A stretch of DNA of 64,000 nucleotides from Sternotherus odoratus. Lineage: Eukaryota > Chordata > Testudines > Kinosternidae. Position 1 is the stretch's first letter, and the number at the start of each line of letters is the position of its first letter. The stretch covers positions 288,679,041-288,743,040 of the forward strand of contig JAVMKO010000001.1 of NCBI GenBank assembly GCA_032164245.1, in the 5' to 3' direction. The notes below the pieces were generated by a model that was not told where the DNA came from, did no database searches, and was given only the letters and a program-made list of their open reading frames with translations. A program made the translations under genes and the position numbers. Of this stretch, positions 34,043 to 45,437 are shown in pieces.

Positions 34043-36123
34043 GTGAGTACATTGGGGGGAGACTTAACTCCTGCAACGCCATCCTGGGCCAAGCTTAGGC
34101 CATGTCCATATTAGCTGGACTTACTTATCATCAGAGTGATAGATTGTGATGGCACAGCTAATGCACCAGATGCTACATTCTAGTCCCAGTAATAGCTGTG
34201 TCATTCTGGAATATGGCCATTGCAATCAATGGAGAGATGCTGGATTTACACCAGTGTGACTGAGATGTAACTGACCCTAGATCTCCAGTGCAAGCAACAC
34301 CAAAAAGAGCGTTTGGGTTCTTCTTGTGCTGGTCTCTTTAACGTCTCTCGCTGTTAAGGGGATGTGTTTGCTATCTTGCAAGACTTGCATTTTGATTCTG
34401 AACTGGAGATGGGCCCCACCTGCAAAGTCTGGAGCCGGATCTGAAGTTCCCTAAAATCTCGAGGAGGTCTGGATTCAGAGTTTTGGCTTGGTCCGTTTTA
34501 TAAGTAGGGACCAGCTGCAAAGTTTCAATCTGGATCAGACTTTCTCAAAGCATGGTGATGTTCAGATCTGAAATTCCAGTCTTGGCCTCCATTCTAGCCC
34601 ATCCAGAGAAATGCATCAGTATTTGCTAATTTTCTACCTAGTGGCGTGATAAAACTCTGTGAATACAGGAGAATTGCTTCAAATTCCACATTGAAATCCA
34701 GTGCATTACAAAGTGCTAATTACCAACAAAAAGTCCAGTGGTTAGTCTCATTTGGAGATTGTTGCCTCTTTCAGAATTGTGCATTACCCAGACCACACCT
34801 AAGTCAGGGAGTTTTGGTCCAAACTCAGAGCAAGGGTGGTCACTGGCTGGCTGAGGTTCACAAAATCTTTGAATGAGCCCAGACTCAGCTGAACCTGGGG
34901 TCAATATATGGTTTCATATCAAAACTAGCTGAAACCCACAGTGTCAATGCAAAATAGGATGGCACTCAAAGAGTTTGGACTGAGTTTTGCTTTGAGGGCC
35001 CTTAAAGCAAAACTCAGCTGTGAGGAACTCTGCACATTGAAACTAAAGAGCTTCATACCAAACCCTCTAAGCCAAAAGTGCCGGGATTCACACAACTCCA
35101 GTTCTGCCGCTAGTTCATCGTCTCACATTGTCCTATATGAGGACGTTGGCTGTTATGACTGTTATGATATATTGGATTGCTTGGAGACTGGCTGCGGGGC
35201 ACGAGAGCTGTGTGCTCAGATCACTACATTAGGAAAAATACAGCGCTTGGCTTTTGATTGACAGGACATCTGACCCCACAGAAGCTAATGGTTTTTCTCT
35301 TATCGACTAATTTTATGACCCTTTTTTACTGCAAGGCAACCAGTAGCTTTTTAAGATGGGAACTTCAGTATGAGACTCTGATTGCAGTATGTTATTCCTT
35401 ATACAGTAATTAGATCTGGTTGACTGAAAGCAAGATGAGGCCCTCCAGGTTTAGCCTTCCATCAAAATGCAAGTCAGTTACTGCACAGTAAACACAAGCT
35501 TGAAGCTGTGATTAGTTTGGGGGTGAAATGGCCTGAGAAGCTTGGGGGGCTCTATGTGCTGTCATAAGAGGATTGCAATTATAATAAATGGAGATATACC
35601 AATCTCCTAGAACTGGAAAGACCTTGAAGGTCATCAAGTCGAGTCCCCTGCCTACACTAGCAGGATCGAGTACTGTCCCCTGACAGATTTTTTGCCCCAG
35701 ATCCCTAAATGGCCCCCTCAAGGATTGAGCTCACAACCCTGGGTTTAGCAGGCCAATGCTCAAACCACTGAGCTATCCCTCCTCCCAATTAAATACCTCC
35801 TGTGAAATAAAAGAGTTTATGGAGCCTGGACTCTAGTAATATGCTAGCAGGAGAATTGAGGCTACATAAAGAAACACGGTGATATTAAACGGAAATGAGC
35901 CAGAGCTAAGGGCCCAAATCTGGACCTTCCCTGAACTATGGGAAGGTTGTGTTGTGGAGACAAACTGGTCCTTCTTAAGCGGCACCAAAACCCTGGATCT
36001 CATCCATGAGCTGCAGGAAAGTTCAGACTTGGATTCCAGCCCTGCCGCTCTGACCCATCCCTAGTATGTGGTGAACAGTGGGGTCCTGGGGCTGTAACTA
36101 ACCATCGGCACCTGTCATTACAG
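34043..36123 (+). other. GAB2: GAB2 intron 7
   Basis: GT-AG intron of 2.1 kb. A tRNA-derived SINE with a CR1-like tail occupies about 35583-35790. The stretch 34380-35070 looks like a decayed low-copy repeat with CTGGATC- and TTTGGG-type text. No exon was supported. Confidence 0.85.
35583..35790 (-). mobile_element. Turtle tRNA-derived SINE with CR1-like tail
   Basis: On the minus strand, a pol III A box-like TAGCTCAGTGGTTT (35775-35762) and a B box-like GGTTGTGAGCTCAATCC (35738-35722) form a tRNA-like head. GATCTGGGGCAAAAAATCTG and GGTCTTTCCAGTTCTAGGAG follow as the tail. The second copy is at 45241-45437. Confidence 0.8.
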
Positions 36124-36226
36124 CCAGACTTTCAACTCCAGCACCTCACAATACTGCCGCCCGGTCTCCACGCAGAGCATCACCAGCACTGACTCAGGAG
36201 ACAGCGAGGAAAACTACGTGGCCATG
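36124..36226 (+). CDS. GAB2: GAB2 exon 8 (third YxxM site, here YVAM)
   Basis: The exon follows CATTACAG and ends at ATG before GTAAAT. It reads QTFNSSTSQYCRPVSTQS and then ITSTDSGDSEENYVAM, ending in phase 0. It encodes the third PI3K-binding YxxM of GAB2. In the human protein that I recall, this motif is ENYVPM; here the residue two after Tyr is Ala (GCC), so the Tyr and Met anchor positions are kept but the Pro is not. The frame and splice signals are intact. Confidence 0.93.
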
Positions 36227-37444
36227 GTAAATCCTGTTAGGGCTGTCGAGCTACCTAGGCAAGGCACCTATGCCCTGCAGTGACTTGGGATCTATAAATG
36301 CAAACCCCGGGTAGTGACCGTAGTGTTAAAGATACTCACATCTATAGTGATGAGGACGGTATCTATCCTTATGTGGATTACAGGGCGGTTGTTTGTAACA
36401 TGGCATTCTAACGTGTATCTATATGAAACATCCTATTGTTTTTTAATTATTGTTTTACGTTGTGGGAACAGAGAATGAGAGTGGACACAAACATACCGTG
36501 TGCTTCTCCCTCCCACACCAGAAAGCTCAAAAATGACCCTCCCTTTATTAAGAACTACTCTACATCATGTCATGGTCCTCTCCGGGAACTGGAGCAAAAT
36601 CTCAATTATTTTAATTCCATGCTGCATTTTATTGCACCTGTTTATTTTTAGATTGATTTTTAGACCCTTCTCCCACAGGAAGTGCTGGCATTCTCTGACT
36701 GTGGGGGGCGGGGGGGGGGGCAGGCACCATCCATACTTCCCCAAGCAGGAAAAGGCAGGTTCCCAGCTGCTATAACCAGTGACATTGATGAAAGCGACAG
36801 GAGAATTTGTGTCTCTTACAAAGCAGCTACCCCAGGACCTATTATTAATCAATTGTATTTAAGCTTACACAAGGCTCTTTGTCATGCTGGGGAATGTATT
36901 TGGAGTGTGTACACATTTCCCAAACCTGAAGGAGAGCGCTGTGCTATCTGACAGCATGTCTCTCTCACCAACAGAAGGCTCAATAAAAGATACTACCTGA
37001 CCCACCTTGTCTCTAATATCCTGGGACCAACACGGCCACAGCACACTGCATACAGTTGTATTGCACATGGTAGATTAAATCTGCCTGCTGTGCAGGGTAC
37101 GGAAGGGTAAGATGATTCTGGGCCCAGTTATGGCCATGCTAAGGCCTCCTTCCAGCAAACCACTTAAGCATATGTTTAACTTCAGGCATGTGAGTCATTC
37201 CATTGAAGTCAATGCTCAGGTACATCAAGTTAAGCATGTGATTTGGGTTATAGGACCCCGTTGAATTCAGGGCCACTGTGCTGGTCTCATGGCTCCTAAC
37301 CCAAAATGCAGAGGGGTAAGTGAAGGGAGAATTCAGGCCTGGCTCTCACTTAAAGTGCTACCAATGATGGATTTGGGTTTTAGGTCCCTTTTAGTCTCCT
37401 TGTTTTATTAACCCTTCTTTTCTTGCACCTCTTTCCTGCATTAG
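36227..37444 (+). other. GAB2: GAB2 intron 8
   Basis: GT-AG intron of 1.2 kb. A G-run is present at 36702-36720. A short MITE-like segment at about 37130-37260 carries ACTTAAGCAT and TTAAGCATGT in opposite sense around TGAAGTCAATG. Nothing else was recognised. Confidence 0.8.
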
Positions 37445-37570
37445 CAAAATCCAGTTTCTGCTTCTCCGGTTCCTAGCGGCACCAACAGCCCAGCAGCAAA
37501 AAAGAGTTCAGGGAGCGTGGATTATCTAGCCCTGGACTTCCAGCCAAACTCACCTGGGCCACACAGAAAG
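37445..37570 (+). CDS. GAB2: GAB2 exon 9 (first SHP2-binding tyrosine)
   Basis: A phase 0-0 exon of 42 codons after GCATTAG, ending AGAAAG before GTATCT. It reads QNPVSASPVPSGTNSPAAKK and contains SGSVDYLALDFQ. VDYLALDF is the first of the two tyrosine motifs that bind the tandem SH2 domains of the phosphatase SHP2 (PTPN11) in GAB2. The preceding Pro/Ser-rich spacer is also conserved. This is one of the strongest identifiers of GAB2 in the window. Confidence 0.96.
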
Positions 37571-39154
37571 GTATCTTGTTTTCTTTAAAAAATATATGAA
37601 TTAAATATGGTGTATTTTTAAGGGTTTAAAACCAGCTCAACAAACAATAGGGGCCCAATCCTCGGCTGAGATAAGGCGGCATTGCTTCAGTGATGTCAAT
37701 GGTGTTGGATCCATTTAATTCACATGAGGATCTGTTTCTGTATATTAGCCTAGGCCAATTTATGCCCTTACTCACATACCCACTGCTGCACTGGAGGTGT
37801 AACTAAGACTATTGGAAGCAATGGCTTTTATGGCTGTAAATGAGAGCAGAATTTGGCCCACCTACTATGGATCCTATATTAGGCCTAATTCAGCTTCCAC
37901 TGAAGTCAATGGGAAGATATCCCTGTCCATGGGAGCTGGATTAGGTCCCCTCATTCCTCTCTTACATTCTCAGATGCAGGATCTCCAAAGTGCCCTGGCC
38001 TAAATTATCCCAAATGATTTGGATGCCCAAGTTGAGACACCTTGAAGACGATGGCTTAGCAGCCAACCATGGAAAATCAGGTGCAAGCTGGGCATCAAAA
38101 TCACAAGTCGCTTTTGAAAAATGAAGTCCCTATCTCTGAGCCAAATTCTGCTGAGCCAATTCAGATGCTGCCAAATGAGGATTGGCAGGAGCAGATGGAC
38201 CAGTGATGGGAAGCACCAGCAAAATGGCTTCTAGATAACATGGAATGGAGTTAATGGCTCTTCAATATGGTCAAATATGTATCTTAAATACAATGCACCT
38301 GTATGGTGTATAGTGTCTTCCATGCCAACTACGTACATTACAGAATAAAATAATACACATACTAGAGAGGTGGCATAAAGCCACAAAAGTCTAACCTGGA
38401 TCCAGTTTAAGATTTTTTGAACCTCCAAAGTTTGGATCTGGGGTTTTTCGATTGTCTTTCTCTGAGTTAAGCAACTGCAGAGGGACAAGAAAACTAAAGT
38501 ACTCTGAAAAGCAACTGTGTAAAAACGGCATCTTCTCACTCAGCAGATCTGCTCCTTCTGTGAATTTGGAGCCACACTTGCTTCTTTGAATGACAAAAAT
38601 CTTTTGCTCCTTGTCAGCCTTGCAGAGCCAACACAGCTAAGAGAGGGGGAGCTGGAGTCTAGTCTTTCTACTCTGTCACCACAGTTGCTTACTGAGAAGG
38701 AAAGAATTCAGTTGGGCTCTCAGGTTCCAGGCTAAGTTTGCAGCACTGGCAGTTAGAAAGCAATATTGTTTTGCTTGTAAACTGAGCACATTTGACACAG
38801 AGTCATTGAGAGACAATAAACATGGAAGCCCAGGGTACCATTTTCACACTCCTCTTTCAGACCAAGCTCTCCCTTTGAGCCTGATCCAAAGTCTATTAAG
38901 TCAATAGGAGTCTTTTGATCAAGGCCTCATTAAGAAAGAAGAGAGATCTAAAGAAGGGATTTGCAAGTAATGTAAATGAAGAGCTACCGAGGCTGAGCTA
39001 TAGGCAGGTAGTTCCAGATAGCAAGAACGGCAGAGGAGAAGGCTCTCGCGTGGTGAGATGGTACGAGAGGACAGAGATGAGGCCAGCAGAAGCAGCAGAG
39101 TAGGCTAGATGTACTATCACTGCATCACGCTGTGTTCTCCTCCCCTGTACCCAG
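37571..39154 (+). other. GAB2: GAB2 intron 9
   Basis: GT-AG intron of 1.6 kb, mostly unclassified. Short TGAAGTCAATGG-type repeat text occurs at about 37640-37930. No exon or clear full-length repeat was seen. Confidence 0.8.
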
Positions 39155-39298
39155 CCCTCCACATCATCAGTCGCCTCAGACGAGAAGGTTGATTATGTGC
39201 AGGTTGACAAAGAGAAGACACAAGCCCTTCAGAACACCATGCAGGAGTGGACCGACGTCCGGCAATCAACAGAGCCCATTAAGAGCATGAAGCAGTAA
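39155..39298 (+). CDS. GAB2: GAB2 exon 10, terminal coding exon (second SHP2 site, stop TAA)
   Basis: The exon follows TACCCAG and opens [20 protein letters not shown], continues [17 protein letters not shown], and ends TEPIKSMKQ then TAA at 39296-39298. VDYVQVDK is the second SHP2 docking tyrosine; together with exon 9 it forms the bisphosphorylated activation motif. The block from DEKVDY to WTDVRQ is nearly identical to the human protein. The last about eight residues differ from human (PSKGAKL in human, from memory), which is a normal position for divergence. Confidence 0.97.
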   Translation, partial: PSTSSVASDEKVDYVQVDKEKTQALQNTMQEWTDVRQSTEPIKSMKQ

Positions 39299-39617
39299 TG
39301 GACGGGGCAGATGGGGACAGCCATCCAGACAGGCAAATGTCCAACGGGTTTTCCCAGGCTGGGGTTCCCCTGGTATGCGAGCTCACTTTGGGGTTGCATT
39401 GCTACAGTACTGTTGTTTGGGTCTTTTTTTTTTTTTTTAAAGAAACTTAATTTCAGGGGAAGATTTGGCAGATATTGTTTGCCAGTGACAAAGACCAATG
39501 ACTTTCAGTGGCTGGGTTTGTGCTGTGACTTTAGCTGCTGGATAAACTGTTCAGGAACTTAAAACGTAGCAATACTGGGCTCACAAATGCCCTGCATGTC
39601 TTTTGCTTACAGCTGTT

Positions 39618-39623
39618 ATTAAA
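39618..39623 (+). terminator. Candidate proximal GAB2 polyadenylation signal ATTAAA
   Basis: ATTAAA occurs 320 bases after the stop codon and is followed within about 30 bases by a T/GT-containing stretch. It would give a very short 3' UTR. Alternative use is speculative. Confidence 0.25.
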
Positions 39624-39727
39624 GCCACCTTGTACCTGCTAACACTGTAGTACCTCTCTCAGTCTTCTTCTGTACTGTACACCTGAACTGTGCCGAATGT
39701 ATACTGGTTTGGTGGCATCCTTTACAG

Positions 39728-39960
39728 TAGTGGTTCTCAAACTTGTGTACTGGTGACCCTTTCACATAGCAAGCCTCTGAGTGTGACCCCCCCTCTTCCT
39801 TATATATTAAAAACACTTTTATATATATATTTAACACCATTATAAAGGCTGGAGGCAAAGCGGGGTTTAGGGTGGAGGCTGACAGCTCGCGACCCCTCCC
39901 CCCCATGCAATAACCTCATGACCCCCTCTGAGGTCCCGGGTCCCAGTTTGAGAACCCCTG
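39728..39960. mobile_element. hAT (Charlie-like) MITE in the GAB2 3' UTR
   Basis: It begins TAGTGGTTCTCAAACTTG and ends CCAGTTTGAGAACCCCTG, flanked by perfect CTTTACAG duplications (39720-39727 and 39961-39968). It is 430 bases after the GAB2 stop codon. Confidence 0.9.
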
Positions 39961-41421
39961 CTTTACAGGACACGGATTCCTGCTCCAGACAGTATGGTGG
40001 TCCTGACCTCTTCAACCTCTTCAGAGACAACAACCACCAGGTCTAATTTGTACTTGTTTTATCATCAGGTTTGTAACCTGCAGGGGATGCATCTCCGTCA
40101 GGCGGCATGGCTTGTGTGCCAATACCTGTGGCCATTCTGTAGCTTGCAAAGTACCCAGACTGACCGACTGGTTGAGACAACCTTAGACCTCCAGGGCTGA
40201 CCTCTCCTCCCCCACAGCACACACATAATGTATCAAACAGCAAGATTTACTGAAGTGCCCCTTCTTTTTAAATGGGTGTTGTTGGTGCAGGGAAAGGGGC
40301 GGGGGGTTCAAAGCTCCCCAAAATGAAAGGGCTGGCAGGATCAACTTGTGAAAGCAGAATTAAAGGACTAGAGGCTTGAGCCCAGTGGGAGTCCTTTCAC
40401 TGACTTCAATAGACTCTGGATCTGGCCCTGAGGGGCAACTTCTGCCCAGCACGGAAACATTTGAACCCACCACTAGGAGACAATTCTGCTGCTGTTGAAG
40501 TCAGTGGAATCTTCGCCATTGATTTCAATGGGAGCAGGAAAAGGCTCCCCTGTGTTTGGGTGGTGAATTAGGCCCATGTGTGACTTGTATGGCTTAATGA
40601 TGAGTAAAGGAAATGGGATATGAGACTGTCAACAGGTACCTGGAGAGTGTAGCTACTGTACCAAGGGGGTAGAGCTAGGTGTAATACCGTAGACTTGAGT
40701 GAAAGAAATGTGGGCTCCTGGTGAGATCTTCAAGTGGGGAATAGTCTCCCAGGAGGACTCAGGACAGTCCCATCAGCTGAGTAACCTAAAACTCGCTTAA
40801 AACAAGCAGCGAAGAACGTGCTGTAGGGAGCGACTGTGCACTGGGCCCTAAGAACTGACCTGTACCTTCTTCCCCCATCTCTAGTTGTCTCAATCCTGTG
40901 GTTTGCCCAGTGCGGTGCCTCAACACTGGGTCAACACTACAGTAGCAATTGGTGTTGATGAAATTACCAATCCTCAGCTGTAATGAACAATGAGCCCCTA
41001 GTATACATAGGACAGTGAACTCCAGGGTCTTGACTCATCCAGCACTTTGGGTTCATCTTCTTCTAAGCACTTGCCCCTCTGAGAGGAGTCAGAAGGAAGG
41101 GAGAATCTATTGCCTGGATAATAATCTGTAAACGCATGGATAACAATCCATAACCCCGCAACAATATGGAGGAACAACGATCAACATTTAATGGTCTGAT
41201 TGCCCAGCAGAATGCTAGAAACATGCTAAGCACTGATTTGGACAAACAGCATTGCTATAAGCCAAGAAGTAACAGAAGGATAAACCAAGAGGTTAAGATA
41301 ATAAACACAATGATTAAATAACTCGGCATATCTATTCTGCCCCTACTCCCCCGTTCTATTGGCAGCAGGGATGGATGACAAAGGGTGAGATTTTTCAAAT
41401 GGGCCTAAACAAGTTAGGCAC

Positions 41422-41817
41422 TACAGCTGGCCAGAAAATGGAAATCCATTCCCAGGAAAAAGTTCATTTTTTGTTTTTATAATTGTCCTGAATTGGGATC
41501 AAAAGTCCAAAATGACATTTTCACAGGAAGGGATTTTCAGGAAGTCAAGGAGAGAACTGAAAATGGCATTTTTGGCTTCCCAGCTGAGCACCGGGGAAGG
41601 CTCTTCTGATTTTCACTTTCTCCTCGCAGGCAGAAAGGGAAACAGCAGAAGCCTTCCAGGCCCACTGCTGGGGAAGTGAGATTTTGATTTTTCTGAATGG
41701 AAAATTGAAATGTTTTGGCAAAATTGAAATTTTTCCACAGAAGAAAAAATGTGATTTTGCAAAAAGGGCATTTTCCATCAGAAAACCATTCTGGTGGGAA
41801 ATTCCCAACCAGCTCTA
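41422..41817. mobile_element. MITE (hAT-type duplication) in the GAB2 3' UTR
   Basis: The ends TACAGCTGGCCAG and CAACCAGCTCTA are inverted; the flanks are TTAGGCAC (41414-41421) and TTAGGTAC (41818-41825), 7 of 8 identical. The interior is rich in GAAAATGG/CCATTTTC text. Confidence 0.7.
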
Positions 41818-42145
41818 TTAGGTACCCACTGCTCATTGAATGTGAGAACTCTGGCTGAGTAACGTTGGGGGGGGGGGGATTGTCAAGGCAACCTCACCTA
41901 TATATTGTGTTGCACTGACACAAAAGCAGGAGAGTAGCAAACATTGCATAGCTGGTTCTAAAGTCCTAGCAGTGCCAAGCCTGGTTCTTTGACTGTAGCC
42001 AGCACTGTTCCTGTGCATACACAAACAGCATGCCCGTGAGGCAGCTATTGTGATGGACGGCCAATGCATCATTATAAAATCACGCACACGTCATGTATAC
42101 AAGTAAGAGCTGTGCATTTCCATGAAGCCTCATATGACAGCCAAG

Positions 42146-42269
42146 TAGGGTGACCAGACAGAAAGTGCGAAAAATCAGGACACGGGGTGGGGGGTGAGAA
42201 GAGCCTATATGAGAAAAAGCTCTGAATATCGGGACTGTCCCTATAAAACAGGGACATGTGGTTACCCTA
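42146..42269. mobile_element. 124-bp MITE with TA-flanked inverted ends
   Basis: TAGGGTGACCAGACAG at the left pairs with TGTGGTTACCCTA at the right. TCAGGACACGGGGTGG and GGGACTGTCCCTATAA lie inside. This is a common turtle MITE; TA at both borders suggests Tc1/mariner class. Confidence 0.8.
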
Positions 42270-43493
42270 CTGCCACGCTGCATGTGTGCTGAACTAAAGC
42301 CACATACGGACAGTGCCATCAGCAGCAGGGGATAGAATGCTGAACTGCCTGCAACAAAAGCACAGGTCCCTACCACTTCATTAATAGTGAGTAGCTGGCT
42401 GCTATAGTCACTGGAGCTAGCTATGAGAGGGAGATATGATAACACACACACAGGACCAGCGTATTACAAATGCATGGTCGTTTCATGATATTTGCACACA
42501 CTTTCAAATTGGAATGCCAACTAAAAACAAACTCAAATCTGATTATTAAAAGACACACAATGAAACGTACAAGAGAACACCACAAATAACAGCCTTGGCT
42601 GACCCTATAAACGACACCATTCACATTTCTCCGATGCCTTCGTTACATGTTACACAGGCCTTTGCCTTCATTGTATAACTCCTGGTGCACTCCTAGAAGC
42701 ATCATTATGAAAAGCACTTGGTTGAATAAAATGTAGCGCCTGGTACTACGGGGCTTTCGGGTGCTCCCACAGTATGCAGAACAATACATACGAAGGCTGA
42801 ATGCCCTCTGTTCCCCAGGATAGGGCTGAGGTCGGTTGGCAGGGCAGGATGGCTGTAAACCTGAGCCTGGCCTGCGCATCCATAGAGAAGGTCTGTCGCC
42901 AGGACTGACCCTCTGGTGCCTTTTACAGACATTAATTAATTCTCCCTGAGCCCGTATCGACTTATTCACATTTAATAGCTGCTCCAGAACGGGTCAGCGA
43001 GCTTCATCTCAGGGGTCATTCCATCCAAGGCAGCTGTCTGGGAGGAATTTACCCCCGCGCAGAAGGCCAGCATGAGGCCTAAGTCCCATTTCGGGATAGG
43101 GCCCCGCTGTGTGTGTCTAGCCTCACGGCCTGGCTCCGAAAGACGGGTGTTTGGCTCCAGACCTGTGAGCCCAGTCCACATGTTCGCTATGAGGAATGCC
43201 TCGGAAGGAGAATTAAAATACCGAGCCACGTTTAAGCATTGCGAGGGCACGCACACAACTCAAACCATTGCCGTCAGTGGAGCTACTCCTGATTATGGTC
43301 CAGTGTAAGCATTAGAAGAATCAGCCCCCCATCCACCCACCCACCAGGTGCTTTAAGACATTCCGTCCGGGGCTGAGGACCCAGATGAAGGCCCTCAGTG
43401 GGGCACAGGGCTTTGTCTGGGCTTTCTATTTTGGGGCGCATTTCACTCTGAGGGGGGAGCCTTGCCAATGAGCTTGTTCTTTTTCAGTTTTTA

Positions 43494-43499
43494 AATAAA
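43494..43499 (+). terminator. Candidate GAB2 polyadenylation signal AATAAA
   Basis: AATAAA sits in the context CAGTTTTTAAATAAAGTTCC, 4.2 kb after the stop codon, close to the expected length of a vertebrate GAB2 3' UTR. The canonical hexamer with an upstream T-rich tract supports a real 3' end. A more distal candidate is at 47646. Confidence 0.45.
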
Positions 43500-45240
43500 G
43501 TTCCTTCAGCATCAACAAGATGCTAGTGGCACTGGAACACTTTTAATAGTGGGGGGTGCTGAAAGCCAGACCCCTTAACCTCGTGTGTGCCCCAACCCCC
43601 AGACAGGGGCAATGGGTCCAAGGCTGGGGGCGAGCACAGGGTCAAGCGAGGAGACCCGGACATGCAGCCAGCAGCCAGGATCCCAAGTGTGGAACAGGGA
43701 GTAGAGCCCGACATAAAAACTGGGGGTGCTGCAGGACTCCTACCCCCTTTCCCTCCCCGTACCCTGAGTTCCTGCACCTATGCAAGACAAACGTAATTAT
43801 TATTGTTTGGGCATTAACAGCTCTTCCAGACCTGCCCCTCCCCCCAGCCTGCAATGAGCACTGCATAAATCCAAAAGGATCTCGTTGGCGGATGCTGCTC
43901 TTTGAGAACATTATGCTGCCTTGCAAAACTGTCCGGAAATTTTACCAGCCCGGGCACATTCTCTACTGTCCTACCGTTTACCATGCAAAAGGCTGATGAT
44001 CATGAAAAAGCTGCAAGGAAATTTTGCAAAGCTGCCGTGATGGTATTTGACAGGAAAAATAAAGCAGGTGTCATAATGGGCCAAATAAAAAGACCACGAA
44101 TCACTGTGGTGTTGCAGGGAAAAGCTAATCAATGGGGCCAGCATGGATCTCTGTCTTTCATAGGGCTGTGAGTGCTTTATTGCCAACACGCTACCCTGTC
44201 CTGCGTACAGTGTCTGAATCTTTTTGCAGTGAGACAATACAAGAAGAGCGAGATACGTCGCACTTCTATAGCCCCTTTCCTTGTAGAGCTCAGTGGGCCT
44301 GTTCCAAAGACCGCAGAAGTCAGTGTAAAGAGTCTGGATATTAGGCCCGTCCTGGTCCTAACACTTAACTCCTTCCTTTGGGAACCCCTCTGCCTGAGTG
44401 TCCCCAGGAATAATAAGGGGTCAGCAAAACATCCCTGACTCACAGGGATGTGGTGAGGATCACTGATGAGTTAAAGCCCTTTGAAAACACAGGCCCTGAC
44501 TCTGCAAAGGGATGAGCACCTTCAGCTCCACCATCAACTTCAATGGGGAGTTGAACTTGCTTCGCATCCTGCAAGTGTAGCCCCCATCCAGGTGTGGGGC
44601 CTTCTCCCATGAAGTTCAGGTGAGCTGGTCCTACAGAAGGCAGCTATAACAGCCCAGAGGTGGCTGGAGGGGAGTCCTCACCAATAGACCCTATGGCACT
44701 GAGGCGCAGATACTTAGAGGTGCTTGGAATAGGGATAACCAGCTGTCCCGGTACTTCCATGAGGATGTTGTAGCATCCCAGGTGATTCCGTTTCTGTGTC
44801 CCCTTTGTGTGCGAGGAGACAACACGGATGCGACTCAGTGCATGGTTCCAGGGCTGAGAGGGGCTCTTCTCCCTCTGCCCAGTCTCCTGTGAGGAAAGAG
44901 GCCAGCTGCAGCCATGCTGTGGTGTATTTGTTGCAGTGTAGCTACACCGTTACTCCTGCTGTGCTTCAACTGCCTGCCATGTAAAATGGAAACGGTGACT
45001 TGACTGGCCTCAAGAAGTGCAGGTTCTTGTTATTTATCGATTGCCTGTTGCATCAATAGGTGACATGTTGTGAGTGGGCAATATCAGGATGGGACATCAG
45101 GAAGTGGGGGCACAATTATTTCATGACCTCCCCAATAGCTCTGTTCAGTTACATGGTGGCTCCCCCCCCCGTTCTGAGCACACATGGAAACCGGATGGTG
45201 AGAGCCAGGTGTTTATGTCTCTCGCTGTGAAGGGCTTTTC

Positions 45241-45437
45241 CATAGAATATCAGGGTTGGAAGGGACCTCGGGAGATCATCTGGTCTAACCTGCTGCTTAA
45301 AGCAGGACCACTCCACAGTTAAATCATCCAATACATTTTTTACCCCATATCCCTAAATGGCCCTCTCAAGGATTGAACTCACAACCCTACTTTTAAACAG
45401 GCCAATGCTCAAACCACTGAGCTACCACTCCCTGCTG
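45241..45437 (-). mobile_element. Turtle tRNA-derived SINE, second copy
   Basis: It has the same structure as 35583-35790: TAGAATATCAGGGTTGGAAG (CR1-like tail), then AAGGATTGAACTCACAACCC (B box, antisense) and AAACCACTGAGCTACC (A box, antisense). Confidence 0.8.

Larger units (their letters stand above)
23031..39298 (+). other. GAB2: GAB2 gene body in window (coding exons 3-10, partial gene)
   Basis: Eight exons can be joined in one continuous reading frame with GT-AG boundaries: 23031-23271, 27892-28478, 29456-29550, 31724-32006, 33952-34042, 36124-36226, 37445-37570 and 39155-39298. They total 1670 coding bases and give 556 residues followed by TAA. The conceptual protein matches the post-PH part of GRB2-associated binding protein 2, which is about 676 residues in human. 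The start codon and PH domain are not in the window. The product is a cytoplasmic docking adaptor that is tyrosine-phosphorylated after growth-factor, cytokine and antigen-receptor stimulation and recruits PI3K p85, SHP2 and Grb2. Exon count, exon phases and convergence with USP35 all agree with the vertebrate orthologue. GAB1 and GAB3 are excluded by the wording of the C-terminal SHP2 region and by synteny. Confidence 0.96.
39299..43499 (+). other. GAB2: GAB2 3' UTR (minimum likely extent to AATAAA at 43494)
   Basis: The region starts after the TAA stop of exon 10. Human GAB2 has a long 3' UTR of roughly 4 kb, from memory, and an AATAAA occurs 4.2 kb downstream here. Three DNA-transposon insertions (39728-39960, 41422-41817, 42146-42269) account for about 0.75 kb, so the ancestral length would be about 3.4 kb. 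The limits are inferred, not shown by transcript data. Confidence 0.55.

Noticed and set aside
35722..35775. tRNA-like A and B box promoter as a tRNA gene
   Set aside because: The head is followed by a CR1-like tail and recurs at 45241-45437, so it is a SINE. The cloverleaf is not intact.
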